From: an uncultured Streptococcus sp.
GTDB lineage: Bacteria; Bacillota; Bacilli; Lactobacillales; Streptococcaceae
DNA: 5,842 bases
Reading direction: 5' to 3'
Assembly: GCA_916048145.1 (NCBI GenBank)
Contig: CAJZGT010000081.1
Location: forward strand, 1-5,842
The position numbers and the translations under genes are program-made. Position 1 is the first letter of the stretch, and each line of letters starts with the position of its first letter. The notes under the pieces were generated by a model that made no database searches, had not been told where the DNA came from, and saw only the letters and a program-made list of their open reading frames with translations. Shown piece after piece: positions 1 to 5,842 of the stretch.

Positions 1-293
1 TGAATCAAGAGGGGCAGGATGATATTGCCAAGCACCGTCTTGTGCTCCAAGAGCAGATCCTTCTGCAACATATAACTCACGCGCCCCTTGGGATTCTCCT
101 CACCGTCCAGAACAATTCGCCCTGACTGGACTTCTAAAATCCCAGCAATTAGATTAAAGAGGGTGGTTTTTCCAACACCACTTGGGCCTAGGATAGAAAC
201 CACTTCACCTGAAGTCACTTTCAGATTGATGTCCTCTAAAATCCTCTCTTGACCATAGGCATAACTGACGTGTTCTAGTCTAATTTCTGTCAT
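1..293 (-). CDS. ABC transporter ATP-binding protein, ThiZ-like (partial, 3' end outside window)
   Basis: This would be the ATPase that powers import by the permease and lipoprotein encoded just upstream; it should sit on the cytoplasmic face of the membrane. My translation gives 97 residues beginning MTEIRLEHVSYAYGQ. The Walker A loop GPSGVGKTT is at residues 36-44 and the Q-loop region (MLQKD) at about 75-79. The signature motif, Walker B and H-loop lie beyond the window edge, so intactness cannot be judged. The fragment resembles the nitrate/taurine/thiamine-precursor class of ABC ATPases (SsuB/TauB/ThiZ). Its ATG overlaps the TAA of the lipoprotein gene by one base (TAATG, 295-291). I see no strong ribosome-binding site, so translation is probably coupled to the upstream gene. 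The ThiZ role is inferred from the operon and riboswitch. Confidence 0.9.
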   Translation of the reverse strand, partial: MTEIRLEHVSYAYGQERILEDINLKVTSGEVVSILGPSGVGKTTLFNLIAGILEVQSGRIVLDGEENPKGRVSYMLQKDLLLEHKTVLGNIILPLLI

Positions 294-1300
294 TATTTCA
301 CAAATTCGTTGGTGAAGCCTTTGTCTGTCAAGTCTTCTTTAAGGATACCATTTTCTTTATCCCATTTGTAGAAGGCATTCCAGCGAGCTGCATCAAATTG
401 ACCCCATTTTTCCTTGTCGCTTGCGTATTCTTTTGACAAGTATTTTTGAGATTCGATGACAAAGTCACGTTTTTCCTTGAGTTCAGGTGCATTTTTGATG
501 AGGATATCAGCTGCTTCTTCTGGATGCTCCATAGCATATTGGTAGCCTTTTTTGATAGCTTGGATGACTTTACGAGCTTCTTCTTTATTGTCTTTAAGGT
601 AGTCGTTGTTTGCGATGATAACTGGTGAGTAGTAGTCAAACTCCTTGACATAGTCTTTCAAGTACATGAAATTAGCATCTACACCTTGAGATTTTGCAAG
701 GATACCATCCCAACCGTAGTAGATCCAAGCAGTGTCAAATACTCCATTAGCAATCGGTGTGATCGAGTTTGAATCGTTATTTGGTACTTTTTCAACTTTT
801 TCAAAGTCTCCACCTTGAGATTCTACCAAGGTTTTCAACATAGCAAGTTCAGTTGGGTCATTCCAAGTTCCGTATTTCTTACCAACCAAGTCCTTCGGAC
901 TAGCTACATTATCAGATTTACGAGAGATGATTCCTGATGTATTGTGTTCAACAATAGCTGCAACGGCAGTAATTCCTGCACCTTTTTCCAATTTTTTAGC
1001 CATGTAGTCTTGGAAATACACTGCAAATGGTGCCTTACCATTGATAACCAAGTCAGAAGAACTTTCTTCTGGTGGCAATTTCAAATCAACATCCACTCCA
1101 GCTTCTTTGAAATAACCTTTTTCCTTGGCAACATAAAGCCCTGTGTGGTTAGTATTTGGTGTCCAGTCTAGGATAAAGTCAATCTTCTTAAGCTCTGCTT
1201 CCTTATTATCCTTAGAAGCAGTTCCTTGACCACAAGCTACAAGCACAACAGCTACAAGAGCTGTCACAAGCGTTAAAAACACTTTCCATGTTTTTTTCAT
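293..1300 (-). CDS. ABC transporter substrate-binding lipoprotein, THI5/NMT1-like (ThiY-type)
   Basis: This is the extracellular, membrane-anchored receptor of the importer, 335 aa. Residues 1-23 form a lipoprotein signal: MKKTWK, a hydrophobic core, then lipobox LVAC with Cys23 as the predicted lipidated residue. The mature protein has the NMT1/THI5-like periplasmic-binding fold. LDWTPNTNHTGLYVA at 44-58 matches the conserved N-terminal motif of bacterial ThiY and yeast Thi5 relatives. The fungal CCCFC motif is absent, as expected for a binding protein rather than an HMP synthase. The open frame extends upstream to 1372, but that would overlap the permease gene and bury the signal peptide. 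The ATG at 1300 has AGAGGA about 7 nt upstream and gives a textbook lipoprotein start. It lies 37 bp after the permease stop and overlaps the ATPase start by one base. The ligand is probably HMP, formylaminopyrimidine or a related thiamine precursor; this is inferred from family and riboswitch. Confidence 0.93.
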   Translation of the reverse strand: MKKTWKVFLTLVTALVAVVLVACGQGTASKDNKEAELKKIDFILDWTPNTNHTGLYVAKEKGYFKEAGVDVDLKLPPEESSSDLVINGKAPFAVYFQDYMAKKLEKGAGITAVAAIVEHNTSGIISRKSDNVASPKDLVGKKYGTWNDPTELAMLKTLVESQGGDFEKVEKVPNNDSNSITPIANGVFDTAWIYYGWDGILAKSQGVDANFMYLKDYVKEFDYYSPVIIANNDYLKDNKEEARKVIQAIKKGYQYAMEHPEEAADILIKNAPELKEKRDFVIESQKYLSKEYASDKEKWGQFDAARWNAFYKWDKENGILKEDLTDKGFTNEFVK

Positions 1301-1337
1301 TTTGATTTCCTCTTTTCTTTTTTGAAACATTCTACTT

Positions 1338-2096
1338 CTACGAACGTTTCCATTTAATAACATATTTTTCACTAATATCGACCAATTTCATACCCAAAAG
1401 GCTGATAATCGATACCAGAATAATAATAGCAAACATGGTATCATACTGAAACAGTTTCTTGGACTGAATCATGTAGACACCTAGTCCTTCAAAGCCTCCC
1501 AACCACTCAGATACCACTGTTGTGATAAAGGCGTAGGAGACACTGACCCTCAGACCTGCATAAAAGTAAGGCAGGCTGACTGGGATTTTAAAATGCCACA
1601 GGATTTGCCAAGGCTTGGCCCGCATCAGACTAAACAAGGTCAGCATATCCTTGTCACAATGCCTAAAACCGTCCAAAATGCTGACGATGATAGGAAAGGT
1701 TGTCGTCAAGATAATCAAGACAATCTTGGGCAAAATCCCATAACCTAGCCACAAGACCAGAATAGGAGCTAGGGCAATGGTCGGAATAGTCTGAACGACC
1801 ACCATCATAGGGTAAATCAGGTCATTGAGCCAAGTCAAACTGTCCATAAGCACAGCCATGAGACAGGCAATCAAAACTCCCAAAATTAGACCTAGCAAAG
1901 CCACTCTCAAGGTCGCCCAGCTATGGTGCCAGAGAAATTCTCTATCACGCACAAAAGACTGGAGGATTTCAAGAGGTGTCGGCAGGATAAACTTGGGGAG
2001 AAGTTTAAGAAAACCTGCTAACTGCCAGATTGACAAGACTCCTAGAAAGCCCAATAGACTAATGTGTCGTCTCAGTATACTTTTCAAGTTTCTCAT
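1338..2096 (-). CDS. ABC transporter permease, ThiX/SsuC-like
   Basis: This is the membrane channel subunit of the importer, 252 aa from the ATG. It belongs to the binding-protein-dependent permease family (BPD_transp_1), close to SsuC/TauC/ThiX. About six hydrophobic segments are visible, near residues 11-30, 62-83, 93-118, 120-142, 182-197 and 220-238. The cytoplasmic coupling (EAA-like) loop lies around 145-180 and ends in the conserved IPVSLP. The segment VVSEWLGG (194-201) matches the conserved 'GE-LG' region near the C-terminus of this family. An in-frame TAA at 2105-2103 limits the start to TTG at 2099 or ATG at 2096. I chose the ATG, although AGGAG at 2116-2112 is unusually far away (15 nt to the ATG, 12 nt to the TTG). 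The gene begins inside the 3' end of the thiamine-binding gene (38-nt overlap), which suggests translational coupling. The specific substrate is inferred from context. Confidence 0.92.
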   Translation of the reverse strand: MRNLKSILRRHISLLGFLGVLSIWQLAGFLKLLPKFILPTPLEILQSFVRDREFLWHHSWATLRVALLGLILGVLIACLMAVLMDSLTWLNDLIYPMMVVVQTIPTIALAPILVLWLGYGILPKIVLIILTTTFPIIVSILDGFRHCDKDMLTLFSLMRAKPWQILWHFKIPVSLPYFYAGLRVSVSYAFITTVVSEWLGGFEGLGVYMIQSKKLFQYDTMFAIIILVSIISLLGMKLVDISEKYVIKWKRS

Positions 2097-2349
2097 CAAT
2101 ACTTAAAATCTCTCCTACATTTATTTTGACATTGGCAAAGACATTGTCTGCCTCCTGCCCTGCCATCTCTAGCGCTTCTTTGAGAATGCGCATAAGCTCA
2201 TCAAACTCCCCTTCCAAGACCGTTTCAAATGGTGTCACCACCATAGTCACTTCTTGAGCTTGCAAATAAGCAATGACTTGATCGATAACAACAATCCGAT
2301 CAATTCCCTGTGCTAGGGGTAAAACTTGCAAGGCTATGCTTGCTTTCAT
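2059..2349 (-). CDS. Thiamine-binding protein, MTH1187/YkoF-like family
   Basis: This small protein (96 aa) is the first gene after the TPP riboswitch. It looks like a single domain of the Thiamine_BP family (formerly DUF77; MTH1187/YkoF fold, ferredoxin-like). It starts MKASIALQVLPL. The family-typical core is VVTPFETVLEGEFDELM, about residues 37-53, followed by an amphipathic helix (52-64) and a last strand VKINVGE (74-80). No signal peptide or membrane segment is present, so it should be cytoplasmic. Known relatives bind thiamine or its pyrimidine part; YkoF of Bacillus has two such domains in tandem, while this protein has one and may work as an oligomer. The start at 2349 is supported by a perfect AGGAGG five bases upstream. 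The open frame continues upstream to 2400, but that extension runs into the riboswitch terminator hairpin. The ending overlaps the permease gene by 38 nt. The physiological role (ligand sensing, buffering or delivery) cannot be read from sequence. Confidence 0.88.
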   Translation of the reverse strand: MKASIALQVLPLAQGIDRIVVIDQVIAYLQAQEVTMVVTPFETVLEGEFDELMRILKEALEMAGQEADNVFANVKINVGEILSIDEKLEKYTETTH

Positions 2350-2354
2350 AAAAA

Positions 2355-2360
2355 CCTCCT
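2355..2360 (-). promoter_or_regulatory. Ribosome-binding site of the thiamine-binding protein gene
   Basis: AGGAGG on the minus strand, separated by five T residues from the ATG at 2349. It decides the start against the longer frame beginning at 2400. It lies downstream of the riboswitch terminator and outside its stem, so control seems to act on transcription rather than by hiding this site. Confidence 0.9.
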
Positions 2361-2379
2361 CTTCTCGTTTTCCTTTGAC

Positions 2380-2413
2380 AAAAAGAAAAACCTTTGCCAT
2401 ATATGGAAAAGGT
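2380..2413 (-). terminator. Intrinsic terminator of the TPP riboswitch expression platform
   Basis: On the minus strand ACCTTT (2413-2408) pairs with AAAGGT (2395-2390), enclosing a T/C mismatch and the self-complementary core CCATATATGG (2406-2397). The U-rich tract TTTTCTTTTT follows at 2389-2380. The hairpin sits between the aptamer and the ribosome-binding site of the first operon gene, where a transcription-attenuating riboswitch would place it. When TPP is bound, RNA polymerase should stop here. Confidence 0.85.
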
Positions 2414-2424
2414 CAAGAATAGAC

Positions 2425-2515
<91 letters not shown>

Positions 2516-2525
2516 ATATGGACAT

Positions 2526-2554
2526 ATGATAGCGCAAAATAAAAAAAATGTCAA
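2526..2554 (-). promoter_or_regulatory. Sigma70-type promoter of the riboswitch-controlled operon
   Basis: A perfect -35 box TTGACA (2554-2549) is followed, after exactly 17 nt that include a run of eight T, by a -10 box TATCAT (2531-2526) with five of six consensus bases. Transcription should begin near 2519, almost exactly at the 5' edge of the TPP aptamer. No other promoter is obvious inside the operon, so all four genes are probably transcribed from here. Confidence 0.82.
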
Positions 2555-2578
2555 GGAAACTGCTTACAGAACAACATG

Positions 2579-2610
2579 AAAAGAGTTTGAAAACAAGTGC
2601 TTCAAACTCT
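2579..2610 (-). terminator. Probable intrinsic terminator after polA
   Basis: A perfect 10-bp stem, AGAGTTTGAA (2610-2601) with TTCAAACTCT (2591-2582), encloses a 9-nt loop and lies 11 bases after the polA stop codon. The trailing T run on the minus strand is short (TTTC), so efficiency may be modest. On the plus strand the same hairpin is followed by a more distant T-rich stretch, but no plus-strand gene needs it. It insulates polA from the thiamine operon promoter. Confidence 0.7.
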
Positions 2611-2621
2611 ACATAACTTTT

Positions 2622-5255
2622 TTATTTAGCCTCGTACCAGGTTGCTCCCTCATTCTCATCCGCAATCAGGGGAACACTGAGTTGAATGGCTTCTTCCATG
2701 GTTTGTTTGACCAATTTTTTCATTTCTGCTAGTTCAGATTTAGGAACTTCAAGAACGATTTCATCGTGCACTTGTAACAACATCTTGGTCTGATAACCAC
2801 CTTCAACTAGAGCCTTGTCTAGCTGAATCATGGCAATCTTGAGAATATCTGCCGCCGAACCCTGTATAGGAGAGTTGATAGCTGTCCGCTCCGCAAAACC
2901 ACGAATATTGAAGTTGCGCGAATTGATATCTGGCAACTCACGACGACGCTTGAAGAGGGTCTCCACATAGCCCTTATCACGCGCCTCACGCACCACTTCA
3001 TCCATGTAGTTTTTAATACCTGGGAAGCGTTCAAAGTAGGTATCAATGTAGGCTTTGGCCTCCTTACGGCTAATGCCCAGATTATTAGACAAACCAAAGT
3101 CTGAAATCCCGTAAACCACTCCAAAGTTAACAGCCTTGGCATTGCGACGGTCATTTGCAGTCACATCCTCAGGACGATCAATGCCAAAGACACGCATGGC
3201 TGTCGAAGTATGGATATCTGCCCCCTCTTGGAAAGCCTTAATCAAGTGCTCATCCTTAGAAATATGCGCCAAAACGCGCAATTCAATCTGTGAATAGTCC
3301 GAGCTGAGCAACACACTATCCTCCCACTCAGGCACAAAAGCCTTACGAATGAGACGGCCTTGCTCCAAACGCACAGGAATATTTTGCAAGTTTGGATCCA
3401 CACTAGACAGACGCCCAGTCTGGGTCAAATCCTGCACATAGCGAGTATGAATCTTGCCATCAGCCAAAATCCAGTCCTGCAAGCCAATCACATAGGTAGA
3501 TTGAATCTTAGCAATCTGACGGTAGTCGAGAATTTTCTTAACAATCGGCGCAATAGGAGCCAGACGCTCCAAGACATCCACGGCTGTCGAGTATCCAGTC
3601 TTGGTTTTCTTAGTGTATTCTAGAGGTAGCCCCAATTTTTCAAAGAGAAGCACGCCCAACTGCTTAGGCGAGTTAATATTAAACTCCTCACCAGCCAGTT
3701 CGTAAATCTCCTGAGTCAGTTTTTCAATGACAAGCTCATTTTCATCCTGCATCTCAAGCAAGGTCTCTTTCTTGACCGTAATTCCAGCAATTTCCATCTT
3801 GGCAAGGACAAAAGATAGGGGTTGCTCCATATCATAAAGAAGCTCTAATTGCCCATTTTCACTGAGTTTTTTAAGCAAAATAGACTCAGTCTCAACCAAA
3901 ACAGCAAGCTTACTCGCCAAATGTTCCAAGAATTTCTTACGTCCAGGAAGGGCCTTCTTGACTCCCTTACCATAGAAAGTCTCATCATCGACCAAGTAAG
4001 TCTGACCATAAAGACTAGCAATAGTCGCAATTTCATTGTCCTCCACAGTCGAAAGGAGGTATTTAGCCAAACGACTATCAAAAGCAGGCGCCTGTAAATC
4101 CACACCAAAACGATTCAAGAGAACTTTGGCCTTTTTAAAATCATAAACTCTCAGAGGTGTTTTTTCTAGAAAATCCTTGAAAATAGGCTCTTGCAAAAGG
4201 TTAAGCTTGTCCGTAGCATAGAGCTTATCTCCACAAGACCAGGCAAATCCAACCAAATCATCCGTATGGTAATTCTCACCAAAAAGCTCAAAATGGAAGA
4301 TAGATTCTTCAGTCAGCATGTCTTGAGTGACTTGATCAACGATAGTAAAGTTCAAACTTTCAGCCACATCAGCTGACGACACATTTAAAGCCTGCTTGAG
4401 CTGTTTGAAACCCATCTCATCGTAGAATTTCCCAAGATTTTCCACATCTGGACCACTATAGACCAAATCATCCAAACCAATCTCAATCGGTGCCTTGGTA
4501 TCAATGGTCGCCAGTGTTTTCGACAAAAAGGCCTGTTCCTTATCATTGATGAGATTTTCCTTCATCTTAGAAGCCTTCATCCCATCGATATTTTCATAAA
4601 TACCCTCAAGCGAACCATGCTCCAGCAAGAGCTTGATACCCGTCTTTTCACCGATTTTAGTCACCCCAGGAATATTATCCGACTTATCACCCATGAGCGC
4701 CTTGAGATCGATAAACTGAGTCGGTGTAATGCCCATCTTTTCCATAAGATATTCTGGCGTAAAAGCCTCAAACTCAGCCACACCTTTCTTGGAAATCTCA
4801 ACCACCGTATGCTCATCCGTCAGCTGAATCAAATCCTTGTCCCCACTGACAATGGTAATATCAAAACCATCCTGCTCTGCTAGTTTATCCAGCGTCCCAA
4901 TGATGTCATCCGCCTCATACTGAGCCAACTCATAGTGACGAATCCCCATATGATCCAACAACTCACGAATAAAGGGAAATTGCTCACGAAACTCATCAGG
5001 AGTCTTGGCCCGACCACCCTTATAGTCCGCATACATCTCTGTCCGGAAGGTCGTCTTTCCCGCATCAAAAGCCACCAAAATATGACTGGGCTCAACCCGC
5101 TCCAACAAATGGCTCAACATCAACTGGAAACCATAAATCGCATTGGTATGCAAACCAGCCGCATTCTTAAAACGATCCAACTGCTGATAAAGCGCAAAAA
5201 ACGCCCGAAAAGCAACAGAAGACCCATCAATCAATAATAATTTTTTCTTATCCAT
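2622..5255 (-). CDS. polA: DNA polymerase I
   Basis: PolA fills gaps during repair and removes RNA primers during lagging-strand synthesis. The protein has 877 aa and closely resembles pneumococcal PolA from memory. The 5'-nuclease domain covers about 1-290, with LLLIDGSS (6-13), AFDAGKTTFR (62-71), YEADDIIG (113-120), SGDKD (137-141) and MGDKSDNIPG (188-197). The middle 3'-5' exonuclease-like domain (about 315-470) lacks most catalytic acids: FHFEL (320-324) replaces the usual FDTET, so proofreading is probably absent. The polymerase domain follows. It has TGRLSSVDPNLQNIP (613-627), motif A DYSQIELR (Asp653), the O-helix RNAKAVNFGVVYG (Lys707, Phe711, Tyr715) and motif C VHDE (Asp831). I chose the ATG at 5255 because MDKKKLLLIDGSS is the usual family start. 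An in-frame ATG at 5291 would add 12 residues without a good ribosome-binding site. polA appears to be its own transcription unit. Confidence 0.98.
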   Translation of the reverse strand: MDKKKLLLIDGSSVAFRAFFALYQQLDRFKNAAGLHTNAIYGFQLMLSHLLERVEPSHILVAFDAGKTTFRTEMYADYKGGRAKTPDEFREQFPFIRELLDHMGIRHYELAQYEADDIIGTLDKLAEQDGFDITIVSGDKDLIQLTDEHTVVEISKKGVAEFEAFTPEYLMEKMGITPTQFIDLKALMGDKSDNIPGVTKIGEKTGIKLLLEHGSLEGIYENIDGMKASKMKENLINDKEQAFLSKTLATIDTKAPIEIGLDDLVYSGPDVENLGKFYDEMGFKQLKQALNVSSADVAESLNFTIVDQVTQDMLTEESIFHFELFGENYHTDDLVGFAWSCGDKLYATDKLNLLQEPIFKDFLEKTPLRVYDFKKAKVLLNRFGVDLQAPAFDSRLAKYLLSTVEDNEIATIASLYGQTYLVDDETFYGKGVKKALPGRKKFLEHLASKLAVLVETESILLKKLSENGQLELLYDMEQPLSFVLAKMEIAGITVKKETLLEMQDENELVIEKLTQEIYELAGEEFNINSPKQLGVLLFEKLGLPLEYTKKTKTGYSTAVDVLERLAPIAPIVKKILDYRQIAKIQSTYVIGLQDWILADGKIHTRYVQDLTQTGRLSSVDPNLQNIPVRLEQGRLIRKAFVPEWEDSVLLSSDYSQIELRVLAHISKDEHLIKAFQEGADIHTSTAMRVFGIDRPEDVTANDRRNAKAVNFGVVYGISDFGLSNNLGISRKEAKAYIDTYFERFPGIKNYMDEVVREARDKGYVETLFKRRRELPDINSRNFNIRGFAERTAINSPIQGSAADILKIAMIQLDKALVEGGYQTKMLLQVHDEIVLEVPKSELAEMKKLVKQTMEEAIQLSVPLIADENEGATWYEAK

Positions 5256-5261
5256 ACACCC

Positions 5262-5267
5262 ATTATA
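5262..5267 (-). promoter_or_regulatory. Candidate -10 box for polA (possibly leaderless)
   Basis: A perfect TATAAT lies on the minus strand with only six bases (GGGTGT) between it and the polA ATG at 5255. Normal -10 to start-site spacing would place transcription initiation at or next to the A of the ATG. A -35 box is not convincing: the hexamer at 17-nt spacing is TGGTAT, and there is no TG extension. AT-rich DNA yields chance TATAAT sequences, so this remains a candidate. Confidence 0.45.
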
Positions 5268-5326
5268 AAGGAAAGCACCAAAAAATACCATTGAGAAGAG
5301 TTCCCTGAGAGAAACTAAGATAAACT

Positions 5327-5357
5327 AAAAAAGAGAAGAAAGTTATTCCCTCTCTTT
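5327..5357 (-). terminator. Probable intrinsic terminator after the surface protein gene
   Basis: On the minus strand AAAGAGAGG (5357-5349) can pair with CTTCTCTTT (5338-5330) through nine base pairs including one G-T wobble. The loop is 10 nt, and three further T residues follow; the T run is six long in total. It starts 17 bases after the stop codon of the surface protein gene. The stem is AT-rich, so its strength is uncertain. Confidence 0.6.
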
Positions 5358-5374
5358 CAAGCTACGAAAATAAA

Positions 5375-5842
5375 TTAGTTCTTACGTTTCACAAATGGAA
5401 GGGCACCGAGGAACAATCCAAGGAATCCCAATGATGCAACTGCAACATTATCTTTACCACCAGTATTTGGAAGTTCTTTTTTATCTTCTGCTTTTGCTGC
5501 TGGTGCTTGATAAGTATTATCCTTGTTAGTACCTGCTGTTGTAAGAGTATATTCTGGAACTTCAGTAATCGCTGGGGCGCCGGTTTCTGCATACGCTGGA
5601 ACTTCATTAATCGCTGGGGCGCCGGTTTCTGCATATGCTGGGACTTCGTTAATCGCTGGGGCGCCGGTTTCTGCATACGCTGGAACTTCATTAATTGCTG
5701 GAGCGCCGGTTTCTGAATACGCTGGAACTTCGTTAATTGCTGGGACGCCGGTTTCTGCATACGCTGGGACTTCAGTAATTGCTGGGGCGCCGGTTTCTGC
5801 ATACGCTGGGACTTCAGTAATTGCTGGGGCGCCGGTTTCTGC
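5375..5842 (-). CDS. LPXTG cell-wall-anchored surface protein with tandem repeats (partial, 5' end outside window)
   Basis: Only the C-terminal 155 residues are visible. They begin inside seven tandem 14-residue repeats of the type AETGAPAINEVPAY. These are followed by a linker rich in Thr, Ala and Lys, then the sortase signal LPNTG (residues 124-128 of the fragment), a hydrophobic segment of about 19 residues and the basic tail KRKN. This is the standard wall-sorting signal of Gram-positive bacteria: sortase A cuts between Thr and Gly and links the protein to peptidoglycan. The Pro-rich repeats with regular acidic residues probably form an extended stalk that spans the wall. Two alternative frames stay open across the repeats only because 42 bp is a multiple of three. 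The functional N-terminal domains are outside the window, so adhesin, enzyme or immune-evasion roles cannot be told apart and I give no name. Confidence 0.92.
   Translation of the reverse strand, partial: AETGAPAITEVPAYAETGAPAITEVPAYAETGVPAINEVPAYSETGAPAINEVPAYAETGAPAINEVPAYAETGAPAINEVPAYAETGAPAITEVPEYTLTTAGTNKDNTYQAPAAKAEDKKELPNTGGKDNVAVASLGFLGLFLGALPFVKRKN
5549..5842 (-). repeat. Seven tandem 42-bp repeats in the surface protein gene
   Basis: Seven consecutive 42-bp units keep the reading frame and encode 14 residues each; the array continues to the window edge and may be longer. In reading order, units 1 and 2 are identical at DNA level and read ITEV. Units 3 to 6 read INEV, and unit 7 returns to ITEV. 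Unit 3 has Val for Ala in GAPA, unit 4 starts with Ser, and unit 7 ends EY instead of AY. Most units contain the palindrome GGCGCC. Remaining differences are mostly synonymous third-position changes, a sign of repeat turnover by recombination or slippage under protein-level constraint. Confidence 0.95.

Noticed and set aside
1301..1372. Longer N-terminus for the substrate-binding lipoprotein starting at 1372.
   Set aside because: It would overlap the permease gene and place 24 charged residues before a classical lipoprotein signal; the internal ATG at 1300 has a proper ribosome-binding site.
2350..2400. Longer N-terminus for the thiamine-binding protein starting at 2400.
   Set aside because: It would start within the terminator hairpin. 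The ATG at 2349 has a perfect AGGAGG and matches the family's N-terminus.
2828..5237. Several open frames of 60-108 codons on both strands within polA.
   Set aside because: They lie wholly inside the intact polA gene in other frames and show no family features.
5294..5316. Small hairpin AGTTTC/GGAACT upstream of polA.
   Set aside because: Only six pairs with one wobble and no T tract; too weak to call a terminator or regulator.
5507..5716. Plus-strand open frame with Cys/Trp-rich repeats.
   Set aside because: It is the antisense of the repeat array. A 42-bp period keeps any frame without a stop open; no ribosome-binding site or family resemblance.
5389..5802. Long open frame on the minus strand rich in QKPAPQ-like repeats, overlapping the surface protein gene.
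   Set aside because: It is an out-of-frame reading of the 42-bp repeat. The frame ending at 5375 has the LPNTG sorting signal and is the real one.

Overview
This window looks like chromosomal DNA from a Streptococcus of the mitis/pneumoniae group. The evidence is a PolA of 877 codons that closely matches my memory of the pneumococcal protein, low-to-moderate GC, an LPXTG wall-anchored protein, and a TPP-riboswitch-controlled ThiXYZ-type transporter. All supportable genes lie on the minus strand, so the window reads biologically from right to left.

Layout in direction of transcription. (1) 5842-5375: the 3' end of a cell-wall-anchored surface protein gene. It has seven tandem 14-residue repeats, a short linker, LPNTG, a hydrophobic segment and the tail KRKN. 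A U-tailed hairpin follows (5357-5327). (2) 5255-2622: polA, DNA polymerase I. It has an intact 5'-nuclease domain, a degenerate 3'-5' exonuclease-like domain and an intact polymerase domain. A consensus -10 box sits only 6 nt from its ATG and no good ribosome-binding site is visible, so a leaderless mRNA is plausible. A 10-bp hairpin downstream (2610-2579) probably ends the transcript. (3) 2554-2526: a good sigma70-type promoter (TTGACA, 17 nt, TATCAT). It is followed at once by a TPP riboswitch (about 2515-2425) and an intrinsic terminator (2413-2380). (4) 2349-1: the regulated operon. It encodes a 96-aa MTH1187/YkoF-type thiamine-binding protein, an ABC permease, a THI5/NMT1-like lipoprotein and an ABC ATPase whose 3' end is outside the window.

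How the genes work together: the lipoprotein, permease and ATPase form a complete importer of the ThiY-ThiX-ThiZ type. The riboswitch makes its expression depend on low intracellular thiamine pyrophosphate. The likely cargo is a thiamine pyrimidine precursor (HMP or formylaminopyrimidine) or thiamine itself; sequence alone cannot decide. The genes are tightly packed: a 38-nt overlap, a 37-nt gap and a 1-nt TAATG overlap, which suggests translational coupling.

No clearly new biological system is visible. The points most worth a second look are the alternative pairing between the 5' edge of the riboswitch and its terminator, the possible leaderless polA transcript, and the 42-bp repeat array in the surface protein gene.
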